Positions 42,517 to 50,436 of a stretch of 64,000 bases of DNA are shown here, in pieces. This stretch comes from Bradyrhizobium sp. B097 (GTDB lineage: Bacteria; Pseudomonadota; Alphaproteobacteria; Rhizobiales; Xanthobacteraceae). The notes under the pieces were generated by a model. The model was not told the DNA's origin and did no database searches. It worked only from the letters and a program-made list of their open reading frames with translations. The stretch covers positions 2,476,501 to 2,540,500 of the forward strand of contig NZ_CP152412.1 of NCBI RefSeq assembly GCF_038957035.1, given 5' to 3'. The position numbers were made by a program, and so were the translations under genes. Each line of letters starts with the position of its first letter. Positions within the stretch are counted from its first letter, which is position 1.

Positions 42517-44064
42517 ATGACCGCTGCCACCGACGCGCTCCGCGACTACGCCCAAAGCATCCTGACCGCCCGTGTCTACGACGTGGCGGTCGAGACGCCG
42601 CTCGATCCGATGCCGCGGCTCTCGGAGCGCCTGTCGCGCGCCGTCCTGCTGAAGCGGGAGGATTTTCAGCCGATCTTCTCCTTCAAGCTTCGCGGCGCCT
42701 ACAACAAGATCGTCAGGCTGCCGGACGCCCAGCGAAGACAGGGCGTGATCTGCGCGTCGGCGGGCAATCACGCGCAGGGTGTGGCGCTGTCGGCGCGCAA
42801 GCTCGGCATTCCCGCGACGATCGTGATGCCGCGGACGACGCCGGCCATCAAGGTCGAAGCCGTCCGGCGTTTGGGCGGCGACGTTGTGCTGCATGGCGAC
42901 ACATTCGACGACGCACAAACCAAGGCCAGGGAGATCGAGGTCGCGCGCGGCCTGACCTTCGTGCATCCGTTCGACGATCCGGACGTGATTGCCGGCCAAG
43001 GGACCGTCGGGATGGAAATCCTGCGCCAGCATCCCGATCCGATCGAGGCGATCTTCGTGCCGATCGGCGGCGGCGGACTCGCGGCCGGCGTCGCCGCCTT
43101 CGTGAAATTTCTCAACCCCGCGATCAAGGTCGTCGGGGTAGAGCCTGCTGACGCGGCGTCGATGGCGGCGGCGCTCGCCAAGGGCAACGTCGTCGCGCTG
43201 GATCAGGTCGGACTGTTCGCCGACGGTGTCGCGGTCCGCAAGGTGGGAGCCGAGACGTTCCGGCTCTGCCGCGACCTGCTCGACGAGGTCGTCACCGTCG
43301 ACACCGACGCCATGTGCGCGGCCATCAAGGATATCTTCGACGACGTGCGATCGGTGGCCGAGCCCTCCGGCGCATTGGCGCTCGCTGGCCTCAAGGCCTA
43401 CGCCGAGCGCGGCGCGCTCAGCGACGGGAGTCTGATTGCCGTCAACAGCGGCGCCAATCTGAATTTCGACCGGCTGCGCACCATTGCCGACCGCGCCGAG
43501 GTCGGCGAACATCGGGAGGCGCTGCTTGCCGTGACGGTGCCGGAGAAGCCGGGCAGCTACCGGCACTTCATCCGCATCCTCGGCTCGCGGGCGATCACGG
43601 AATTCAACTACCGCTTCGCCGAGACGACCGCGCCGGCGCAGCTCTTCGTCGGTATCGCGCTGAGCCGCGGCGAGGCCGAGAAGCGCGAGGTCATGGAGCT
43701 GCTGCGGCGCGAGGGCTATCCGATCCTGGATCTGAGCGAGAACGAGATGGCCAAGGACCATGTGCGCTACATGGTGGGTGGTCGCGCGCCGCTTCTGAGG
43801 GACGAGGTCATCTACCGCTTCGAATTTCCCGAGCGTCCCGGCGCGTTGCTGAAATTCCTTGAGAGCCTGGCGCCCGACTGGAACATTTCGCTGTTCCATT
43901 ACCGCAATCACGGCGCCGACTATGGACGCATTCTGGCAGGCATCGAGGTCAAGCCCCAGGAGCGCGCCCGGTTCGTTCGGGCGCTGGATGCGCTCGGCTA
44001 TCCCTATTGGAACGAGAGCGAGAATCCGGCCTATCGCCTGTTCCTCTCCGCCGAGAAGGGATGA
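42517..44064 (+). CDS. ilvA: Threonine ammonia-lyase, biosynthetic (two ACT domains), 515 aa
   Basis: PLP enzyme converting threonine to 2-oxobutanoate and ammonia, first step toward isoleucine. The catalytic lysine is Lys57 in FSFKLRGAYN; the PLP phosphate loop is VPIGGGGLAAG. Two C-terminal ACT-like regulatory domains begin near residues 340 (ALLAVTVPEKPGSYRHFIRIL) and 435 (VIYRFEFPERPGALLKFLESL), as in E. coli IlvA (514 residues), so isoleucine feedback is likely. ATG 42517 is chosen over the frame start at 42484. No ilv genes adjoin it, and it may be a second copy. Confidence 0.9.
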   Translation: MTAATDALRDYAQSILTARVYDVAVETPLDPMPRLSERLSRAVLLKREDFQPIFSFKLRGAYNKIVRLPDAQRRQGVICASAGNHAQGVALSARKLGIPATIVMPRTTPAIKVEAVRRLGGDVVLHGDTFDDAQTKAREIEVARGLTFVHPFDDPDVIAGQGTVGMEILRQHPDPIEAIFVPIGGGGLAAGVAAFVKFLNPAIKVVGVEPADAASMAAALAKGNVVALDQVGLFADGVAVRKVGAETFRLCRDLLDEVVTVDTDAMCAAIKDIFDDVRSVAEPSGALALAGLKAYAERGALSDGSLIAVNSGANLNFDRLRTIADRAEVGEHREALLAVTVPEKPGSYRHFIRILGSRAITEFNYRFAETTAPAQLFVGIALSRGEAEKREVMELLRREGYPILDLSENEMAKDHVRYMVGGRAPLLRDEVIYRFEFPERPGALLKFLESLAPDWNISLFHYRNHGADYGRILAGIEVKPQERARFVRALDALGYPYWNESENPAYRLFLSAEKG

Positions 44065-44072
44065 AGCGGCGA

Positions 44073-44120
44073 GATCCTACGCTGGTCCAGAGTAAAGATC
44101 CTACGCTGGTCCAGAGTAAA
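44073..44120 (+). repeat. Tandem duplication, 24-bp unit x 2
   Basis: Two exact consecutive copies of a 24-base unit (GATCCTACGCTGGTCC plus AGAGTAAA) at 44073-44096 and 44097-44120, just after ilvA. No dyad. They probably arose by slippage or unequal recombination and could serve as a strain marker. Confidence 0.9.
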
Positions 44121-44159
44121 GAGGACGGTTGGCGGTGCAAGACATCGGCGAGCCGCTAC

Positions 44160-44195
44160 GCAATCCGTGCTGAAGAGGCAATTCGTGCTGAAGAG
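44160..44195 (+). repeat. Tandem duplication, 18-bp unit x 2
   Basis: Two consecutive 18-base units (GCAATCCGTGCTGAAGAG and GCAATTCGTGCTGAAGAG, one difference), 14 bases before the aldolase start. The second unit supplies GAAGAGAAAGG near the start codon, so the duplication may affect the ribosome site. Confidence 0.85.
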
Positions 44196-44208
44196 AAAGG
44201 CAGTCCGT

Positions 44209-44937
44209 ATGACCCGTGAGGAACGACAATTGCGCGAGGCGATCATTGCCAAGTGCCGATGGATGAATTCGTCGGGTCTCAACCAGGGGACATCAGGCAA
44301 CATCTCCGCCCGCTACAAGGACAGAATGCTGATCACGCCCTCGGCGACCCCGTATGATTCGATGAAACCGGAGATGATCGCGTCGATGCCGCTCGAGGGC
44401 CACGGTGGCGCGTGGGAGGGGCCGCTGCAGCCCTCCACCGAATGGCGCTTTCACCTCGACATCACGCGCGCCCGGCCCGATGTCGGCGCCATCGTCCACA
44501 CCCACTCGACCTATGCAACCGTGCTTGCGATCGCGCGCAAGCCGATCCCGGCCTGCCACTACATGATCGCGGCATTCGGCGGCACCGACATCCGCTGCGC
44601 CGGCTACGCGCGCTACGGCACCAAGGAATTGTCGGATCATGCGATTGCCGCGCTGGAGGGTCGCAATGGCTGCCTGCTCGCCAATCACGGCATGATCGCG
44701 CTCGGCGCCAATCTCGACAAGGCGATGTGGCTCGCGGTCGAGCTCGAGACCCTCGCGCGGCAGTATTACCTCTCGCTTGCGCTCGACTCGCGGATCATCC
44801 TGAGCGACGAGGAGATCGCCGACACCGCGAAGGGGTTCTCCACCTACGGGTTGCAGGCGCCAAAGCCGAACAAGGCCCGTGCGACGGCAAAGGCGGCACC
44901 GCGCCGCGCCGAGAAACGGCGTAGCAGCAAGCGATGA
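44209..44937 (+). CDS. Class II aldolase/adducin family protein, 242 aa
   Basis: Zinc-dependent aldolase fold of the L-fuculose-1-phosphate/ribulose-5-phosphate epimerase group. Seen: NQGTSGNISAR (phosphate/glycine loop, residues 25-35), metal histidines in HTHSTYATV (about residue 98-100) and LANHGMIALG (about 162). The C-terminal 25 residues form a Lys/Arg/Ala tail. Start ATG 44209 is chosen over the longer frame from 44167, which runs through a tandem repeat. The substrate is a sugar phosphate or hydroxy acid; neighbours do not tell. Confidence 0.85.
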   Translation: MTREERQLREAIIAKCRWMNSSGLNQGTSGNISARYKDRMLITPSATPYDSMKPEMIASMPLEGHGGAWEGPLQPSTEWRFHLDITRARPDVGAIVHTHSTYATVLAIARKPIPACHYMIAAFGGTDIRCAGYARYGTKELSDHAIAALEGRNGCLLANHGMIALGANLDKAMWLAVELETLARQYYLSLALDSRIILSDEEIADTAKGFSTYGLQAPKPNKARATAKAAPRRAEKRRSSKR

Positions 44938-45031
44938 CGGGCACTGCGCCGGTCGAGGACGGCATGTTTGACGGCCCCGTCAGCATAGGCAAGACTGATC
45001 GAAGTCAAACTGTGCTTGCGGGACATTTCCG

Positions 45032-46063
45032 GTGCTCAATTCCGATTCTGATTTGCCTTCGCCGACCAGTTGGGCCGGTCTGCGCTCTGCCATGGCGGCG
45101 CTTCTCGTCGCGTCGACGGTCTTCTTCGGCGCACCTGCGTCCGCTCAAGTGGCGTGGCAGATGGCGACGGAATATCCTCGAAGCAATATTTCGGGAGTTG
45201 GCTTGGAAAAATTCGCGGAGCTCGTCTCCGCGCAGACGAACGGATACGTTACAGTCCGCAATGCGTTCGATAACGAGTTGAAGATCAGCTCCGGCGAAAT
45301 GTTGCGCGCGGCCCAAGAAGGGCGGATTGCCGGTGGCGACGCATTTGCGGGGCCGCTCGAAGCGTCCGATCCGGTGTTTGGTTTGCCGTCGCTGCCGTTT
45401 GTCGTCCAGTCCATCGAGGCGGCGCGGACCATCAACGAGCGCGCGCGGCCACTCTATGAGAAGGCTTTGGCCGCGCGCGGCCTCAAGCTCCTGTACGTCA
45501 CTATTTGGCCGTCCACCGGCCTCTGGAGCGTGCAGCCAATTTCGACGCCGACGGACCTGCGATCTATTGCCGCGCGGACGTATGACTACAATTCGGCCGA
45601 GGTGATGCGCGCGGTCGGTGCAACGGCGGAGTATCTTCCGTTCAACGAGGCAATCGCCAAGGTAAAAAGCCATGAGCTGAATGCCATCCTGACATCGGGC
45701 GACGGCGGGGCCGGCCGCAAGCTCTGGCAGGATCTGCCCCATTTCACGGCGATCAACTACGCGATCCCGATCTCGATTGCCTTTGTAAGGACCGATGCCT
45801 TTGAAGCACTCCCGGAATCGGTTCAACGCCAAGTGATGCAGGTAGCTGCCGAGACGGAACAAAGCCAGTTCCAGCTTCTGGCCAATCGCACGGCCGAGAA
45901 TTATGCGCGCATGCGCGCCAACGGGGTTGAGATCGCAGAGCCGGCGCCGGCTCCTGTTCTCGCCGCGCTCAAGCAAGGTGCGTCGGCACCAATCGCAATG
46001 TGGAAGGCCAAGGCTCCTCCGGAAGCCGTGGCTATCGTTGAGCGGGCGTTGCAGCAGCAGTAG
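45032..46063 (+). CDS. TRAP transporter DctP-type substrate-binding protein, orphan, 343 aa
   Basis: Periplasmic binding protein for an organic anion. Signal region residues 18-39 (LRSAMAALLVASTVFFGAPASAQ). The DctP core follows (WQMATEYPRSNISGVGLEKFAELVSAQTNG), with the family's PSTGLWSVQPISTPTDLRSI segment and a LPFNEAIAKVKSHELNAIL motif. The start is GTG 45032; ATG 45092 would leave a signal without a basic start. No DctQ/DctM membrane subunits lie within the window, so it must work with a transporter encoded elsewhere or be a remnant. Confidence 0.83.
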   Translation: MLNSDSDLPSPTSWAGLRSAMAALLVASTVFFGAPASAQVAWQMATEYPRSNISGVGLEKFAELVSAQTNGYVTVRNAFDNELKISSGEMLRAAQEGRIAGGDAFAGPLEASDPVFGLPSLPFVVQSIEAARTINERARPLYEKALAARGLKLLYVTIWPSTGLWSVQPISTPTDLRSIAARTYDYNSAEVMRAVGATAEYLPFNEAIAKVKSHELNAILTSGDGGAGRKLWQDLPHFTAINYAIPISIAFVRTDAFEALPESVQRQVMQVAAETEQSQFQLLANRTAENYARMRANGVEIAEPAPAPVLAALKQGASAPIAMWKAKAPPEAVAIVERALQQQ

Positions 46064-46120
46064 ACGGTGGTGTCATGCACTGGCGGCGATGAGCCAAGGT
46101 GCTGTGCGCGGCGCGCAACA

Positions 46121-46906
46121 TTAGTTCGTGCGTCGGTCGCGGCCTTGCGGTGTGAACGCATTGACGGTCGATCTGCTGGCCGACGCGGATGTGGTCTCGA
46201 CCCGAGGGGTCGCAAGATGCAGATCGCGGTGAATGTGAAATTCGAACGTACCGGCGAGCGCCGTTTCGATGGCGGAGAGCTGCGCAGCTCCATCGTCGAG
46301 CAACGCGTAGCCATGACCCGCCGAGAACAATGCGCCTGCGACGAAGATCGGGAAATAGGCGGTGCATCCGACGCCGAGATCCCTGTTGTCGATGCGCCCG
46401 CTGAAACCATTCGCTTCGTTCGGCTTGCGGGGGTCCCAGTTCGCCGGCGGCGCGACACCGAAGTTGCCGAAGCACGGCGACAACCTCAGCTCTCGTCCCC
46501 AGGGCAGGCGCGCGATATTGCGCGTGCGATCGAGCGGGACATGCCGGCAGCAAAAGTCCAATGAGGTTTCCCGCGCAGCGCTCGTCGGGGCCCTCATGTT
46601 CCAACCCCAGTCCGATCGCAGGCGGACATCGAGGACACGAACCTCGAGCACGTCACCTGGTTCGGCGCCCTCGATGTGGATCGGTCCTGTCAATAGCCGC
46701 GGTGCGGCTCCGCGGGACGCGGGGATGTCGCTGCAGCCAAGCGGTTCGACCAGGTCGCTCACGACATCGAACGCTTCATCCGGCTCGGCCGATAGCGTCT
46801 CGATCGTCACCCGATCACCCGACGCAATTCTGATGACGGGGCTGAGCCGGCCATCCCACAGTCCCCAATGAAGATGATCTGGTGTCGAGGTAAGATAATG
46901 CTCCAC
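46121..46906 (-). pseudogene. Acetamidase/formamidase family protein, C-terminally truncated, 261 aa
   Basis: Start GTG 46906 has an AGAGAGGA site. Residues 1-230 match the FmdA/AmdA family (EGAEPGDVLEVRVLDVRLRSDWGWN, HVPLDRTRNIARLPWGRELRLSPCFGNFGVAPP, FSGRIDNRDLGVGCTAYFPIFVAGALFSAGHGYALL, IETALAGTFEFHIHRDL). After PRVETTSA homology stops and a short Ser/Arg-rich tail leads to a stop. Family members usually continue for about 60-70 residues, so the gene is probably broken by a frameshift or deletion near 46190. Reaction when intact: amide hydrolysis to acid and ammonia. Confidence 0.65.
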
Positions 46907-47608
46907 GGTCCATCCTCTCTTGTTGGTTCTTGTTGACGCCTGTGCGCCCGCTGCGGCACCAGGCGGGCCACTTCAACCGGGTGGTCGCTGTGGAAGCAGG
47001 GCGCTGCATGGCGACGCTTTCGAAAGTGACGTTGGCTCATAAGCACGATCTGTGCCAAGAGCCGTGATGCTGGGTGAGACATCCTATCTATCGGCTTATG
47101 GCCCTAATACCCTCCGCTTCGAGCCGACATTTTGAGCTGGTCAGGCCAACCATGCGGCAGTTCCGTCCGCTCGCGTAGCTGATAGCCGGAACCGTGAGAG
47201 GCGGGACCGTCAAGTTGGAAAAGTGCGCGCTGCTCGTCTCACGTGCAGCCGACCTGTGGTCTTCATCGCGGATCATCTGAGACATGAGCGAGCTCGCGCG
47301 TTCGACGCATGATTTGCGATCGCCAAGCGGCACAATGATGCCGTAGCGCCATTTCAGCTGCTTCGGCCTGTTTCGCGTCAAGGAATACTCAACCTTGCCG
47401 AGCTGCCTGGTGACTCGGATGTTCTCAACCATCCGGCAGAAGGGCGCGATGACGCGCCGAGCAATTGTCGCCGGACGCAATAGCTCATCTCCCGCAGTAA
47501 GGACTGCTGCGCTTCTTCGATGGCCACTTACTTCGCCATGTCATCTCGCGGCTGCTGAACTCGTCACGATTGGCCGTCGCGAAGATTCTGCTAGACGTAT
47601 GGGACTAA
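46907..47608. other. Long gap without a supported gene
   Basis: This stretch of about 0.7 kb between the broken formamidase and the CoA-transferase-like genes has open frames (for example minus 47088-47480) with no recognisable domain, poor codon character and no ribosome site. It may be decayed coding DNA at the junction of the F420-linked cluster. I see no repeat pair or transposase remnant. Confidence 0.5.
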
Positions 47609-47622
47609 CATTAGTACGATAG
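47609..47622 (-). promoter_or_regulatory. Candidate GntR-type half site upstream of CoA-transferase operon
   Basis: The minus strand reads CTATCGTACTAATG, enclosed by GGAC (47602) and GTCC (47626) arms. It lies 69 bases upstream of the TTG start at 47691. It shares TACTAATG and CTATC with the dyads at 58696 and 56385, so it may bind the GntR protein encoded at 56383. Confidence 0.4.
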
Positions 47623-47690
47623 GTCCAATTGGCAGGAAGGGCCTGCGGTTCGCTCCTCAGCCGCTGCCGGTTGCCGACAAGGAGGATGTT

Positions 47691-48656
47691 TTGCCGGATA
47701 CCCTGGTGGAGCCGTACACGCGGCTCAGAGAGAAGATGGCGCAGCGCGACCGCAGCCTGCGCGAGAAGGTGGTGTCGCTCGAGGAAGCGGCAGGCTTCGT
47801 CCAAGATGGCATGAAAGTGGGTGTTGGCGGGTCGACCATGTCCCGCACGCCAATGGCGATGCTCTGGGAGCTGATCCGCCGGCGTCGCAAGGACCTTTCG
47901 ATTTCGCGCTGCATCGTCTCGACGGACGGTGACCTCGTGTTCGGATCCGGCATTGCGAATCACGTCGTCACCAGCTGGTTCGCCCAGGGGATTCTCTGGG
48001 GCCTGTCCAAGGTGATGCGGCATCACGTGGAAAATGGCGGCAAGCGCTATGAGGAATGGAGCCACATGGCTGTCGGCATGCGCTTTCGCGCCGGCGGCAT
48101 GGGCGTTCCGTTCCTGCCGACTCGCGCCATGTTGGGGTCGGATATCGTTGGTCAGCGTCCCGAAGCCAAGCAGATCGATTGCCCGTTCACCGGCGAGAAG
48201 CTGCTGCTGGTTCCCGCGCTCAACCCCGACGTCGCGCTGATCCACGTCCAGCGCTGCGACCCCTACGGCAACGCCCAGATCGACGGCCTGCAATTCATGG
48301 ACATCGATCTCGCGCTGGCCGCCAACAGCGTGATCCTCACGACCGAGCGGATCGTCTCGAACGACCAGATCCGGCGCGCGCCGGACCAGACGAAGATCCC
48401 GTTCTTCTGCGTCGATGCCGTGGTCGAGGTTCCCTACGGATCGGCGCCGCACGAGTGCTACGGCCTCTACGAGCCGATGATGCGGCACATGGAGGCCTAT
48501 GTCGCGCAGGTCAACGCGGATCCCGTGAAGGGCATGCAGGAATATCTCGACCGCTATTTTTACAGCCCGAAGTCCTGGAACGAATATCTCTCGCTGATCG
48601 GCATGGATGAGGTGTTGGAGGCAACGCAGAAGGGCAGGAGCATCTATAATGACTGA
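47691..48656 (+). CDS. CoA-transferase/IpdA-like subunit A, 321 aa
   Basis: Class I CoA-transferase alpha-like chain. Start TTG 47691 is chosen because GGAGG lies 5 bases upstream; the next in-frame ATG is at 47736. The glycine loop DGMKVGVGGSTMSRTPMAML (residues 39-58) and LVPALNPDVALIHVQRCDPYGNAQIDG are family motifs. The chain is longer than GctA/ScoA-type alpha subunits and is closest in form to IpdA, whose complex hydrolyses C-C bonds in ring-derived CoA esters. Partner is the next gene, overlapping by 8 bases. Likely role: CoA transfer to, or ring opening of, a pathway intermediate. Confidence 0.82.
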   Translation: MPDTLVEPYTRLREKMAQRDRSLREKVVSLEEAAGFVQDGMKVGVGGSTMSRTPMAMLWELIRRRRKDLSISRCIVSTDGDLVFGSGIANHVVTSWFAQGILWGLSKVMRHHVENGGKRYEEWSHMAVGMRFRAGGMGVPFLPTRAMLGSDIVGQRPEAKQIDCPFTGEKLLLVPALNPDVALIHVQRCDPYGNAQIDGLQFMDIDLALAANSVILTTERIVSNDQIRRAPDQTKIPFFCVDAVVEVPYGSAPHECYGLYEPMMRHMEAYVAQVNADPVKGMQEYLDRYFYSPKSWNEYLSLIGMDEVLEATQKGRSIYND

Positions 48657-49419
48657 GGCGCAGCGCTACACCGCAAGCGAAATTCTCGCGATCTTGAGCG
48701 CGCGCCAGCTGCAGGACGGGCAGGTGGTCTTCGCCGGCATCGGCGTGCCGCTGCTCGCTGCAACCCTGGCCCAGCGCACCCGCTGTCCAGCCCTGACCAT
48801 TCTGTTCGAGGGCGGCGTGGTCGGCGCCTTCGTCGAGCCGGGCAAACTGCCGCCGTCGACCAATGACCAGCGCTGCACCAAGCGCGCCAACATGGTCCTC
48901 GGCAGCGCCGATGTCTTGCTGCTGCTCCAGCGCGGTTACGTCGATGTCGGCTTCATGGGCGGCGCCCAGATCGATCAGTTCGGCAATCTGAACTCGTCGT
49001 TCATCGGCGACCCGGCGAAGCCGAAGACGCGCCTGCCGGGCACCGGCGGCGGCAATGACATCTCCAGCCTGACCAACATGATCGTCGCGATGAAGCACGA
49101 GAAGCGGCGCTTCGTCGAAAAGGTCGACTTCATCACCAGCCCCGGGTTCATCCGCGGCGGCACCAGCCGGCGCGACTCCGGCCTGCCGAGCGGCGGCATG
49201 TGGCGCGTGATTACCGAGCTCGCCGTGTTCGGCTTCGACGACAGGACCCGGCGCATCAAGGTGCTGGCGCTCAATCCCGGCGTCAGCCGCGAGGAAGTAC
49301 AGGACAATACCGGCTTCAGGCTCGACTTCGACGAGAATCTCCACGTCACGTCGCCGCCGACCGACCACGAACTCGAGACGCTGCGGATGCTCGATCCCGA
49401 CCGTCTCTTCACCGCTTAA
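48649..49419 (+). CDS. CoA-transferase/IpdB-like subunit B, 256 aa
   Basis: Beta-like chain of the same complex. Residues 46-60 read CPALTILFEGGVVGA. The glutamate that forms the CoA thioester in true transferases (S-E-N-G motif) is matched by Glu54 in FEGG, as in IpdB-like members, so the chemistry may be hydrolysis rather than CoA transfer. Other motifs: SADVLLLLQRGYVDVGFMGGAQIDQFGNLNSS and VITELAVFGFDD. ATG 48649 overlaps the subunit A stop. The LLM oxidoreductase follows 27 bases later. Confidence 0.82.
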   Translation: MTEAQRYTASEILAILSARQLQDGQVVFAGIGVPLLAATLAQRTRCPALTILFEGGVVGAFVEPGKLPPSTNDQRCTKRANMVLGSADVLLLLQRGYVDVGFMGGAQIDQFGNLNSSFIGDPAKPKTRLPGTGGGNDISSLTNMIVAMKHEKRRFVEKVDFITSPGFIRGGTSRRDSGLPSGGMWRVITELAVFGFDDRTRRIKVLALNPGVSREEVQDNTGFRLDFDENLHVTSPPTDHELETLRMLDPDRLFTA

Positions 49420-49446
49420 AGCTACACCAAGTCCGGAGATCTATCG

Positions 49447-50400
49447 ATGACCACGCTCGCCAACACGTTTGGTATTGCCGCGCGCAATTTCACCGCTTAT
49501 CCCGAAATGCCCAACGCCCGGGCGCTCGTCGAGTATGGCGTTCGGGTCGAGGAGCTCGGCTACGATTCGGTCTGGGTCTGGGATCACATGCTTCTCGGCG
49601 TCGATCCGAACTTCCCGATCATCGATTCGTTGACGACGCTGACGGGCATTGCCGCGCGCACGAAGCGGATCAAGATGGGCACCGGCATCCTGGTTCTGCC
49701 GCTCCGCAACGCGGTGGCGCTCGCCAAGCAGCTCTCGAGCATGGATCAGCTGTCCGAAGGCCGCCTGATCATGGGTATGGCGTCCGGATGGTACAAGCGC
49801 GAGTTCGATGCGCTCGGCATTCCCTTCGAGAAACGCGGCAAGATCATGGATGAGAATCTTGAGATCATGCGCCGGCTGTGGACCGAAGAGTCGGTTACCG
49901 GCGAATACATGCGCCACAACATTTCGAAGGCGGTGATGTATCCCAAGCCGGCGCAGCCGCAAATTCCGCTGCTGATCGGCGGATACGCCGATCCCGTGCT
50001 GAAGCGCGCCGCTCTGAACGGGGACGGCTGGCTCACCTACTTCTATCGTCCGGCCGACTTCAAGAAGTCCTGGGACAAGATCATCAACTTCGCCAAGGAG
50101 GGCGGCAAGGATCCGTCGACTTTGAAGAACGCCTCGCAGCTGCCGATCATGATCGGCAAATCGCGGCAGGCGGTCGAAGCCGACATGATGGACTGGCTCA
50201 ACAAGGAGTGGGATTTTCCGGCTCACAGCGATTGCAGCCGCGAGAGCGCAATCATGGGCTCGGTCGATGAGTGCGTCGCCCAGCTTCGCGAACACATCGC
50301 GCTCGGCGTCCAGAAGATCATCTTCGTCCCGTACAAGTACCAGGCGGACCAGGTCGAGACCATCGCGCGTGAGATCATCCCGCGCCTACGCGCCAAGTAA
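49447..50400 (+). CDS. LLM-class (luciferase-like) oxidoreductase, probably F420-dependent, 317 aa
   Basis: TIM-barrel enzyme of the bacterial luciferase-like superfamily. Features of the F420-using branch: YGVRVEELGYDSVWVWDHMLLG (residues 29-50), TGILVLPLRNAVALAKQLSSMDQLSEGRLIMGMASGWYKREFDALGIPFEKRG, and MYPKPAQPQIPLLIGGYADPVLKRAALNGDGWL. Such enzymes use F420/F420H2 or FMNH2. The F420 biosynthesis and F420:NADP oxidoreductase genes 9-15 kb downstream make F420 the better guess. Likely role: reduction or oxidation of the heterocyclic substrate. It sits between the CoA-transferase-like pair and the deacylase. Confidence 0.85.
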   Translation: MTTLANTFGIAARNFTAYPEMPNARALVEYGVRVEELGYDSVWVWDHMLLGVDPNFPIIDSLTTLTGIAARTKRIKMGTGILVLPLRNAVALAKQLSSMDQLSEGRLIMGMASGWYKREFDALGIPFEKRGKIMDENLEIMRRLWTEESVTGEYMRHNISKAVMYPKPAQPQIPLLIGGYADPVLKRAALNGDGWLTYFYRPADFKKSWDKIINFAKEGGKDPSTLKNASQLPIMIGKSRQAVEADMMDWLNKEWDFPAHSDCSRESAIMGSVDECVAQLREHIALGVQKIIFVPYKYQADQVETIAREIIPRLRAK

Positions 50401-50436
50401 CGAACCCGGAAAAAGCTCAACACAGGCGACAAGCAG

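Noticed and set aside
42080..42520. 146-codon open frame overlapping the M24 gene end and the gap before ilvA
   Set aside because: It shadows the M24 gene at its start and has no domain or ribosome site; the gap looks like repeat/promoter DNA.
42517..44064. Possible leader-peptide or riboswitch control of ilvA in the 393-base gap
   Set aside because: I found no run of branched-chain codons followed by terminator/antiterminator stems.
47088..47480. 130-codon minus-strand open frame
   Set aside because: No recognisable domain, no ribosome site and atypical residue content; probably chance or decayed DNA.
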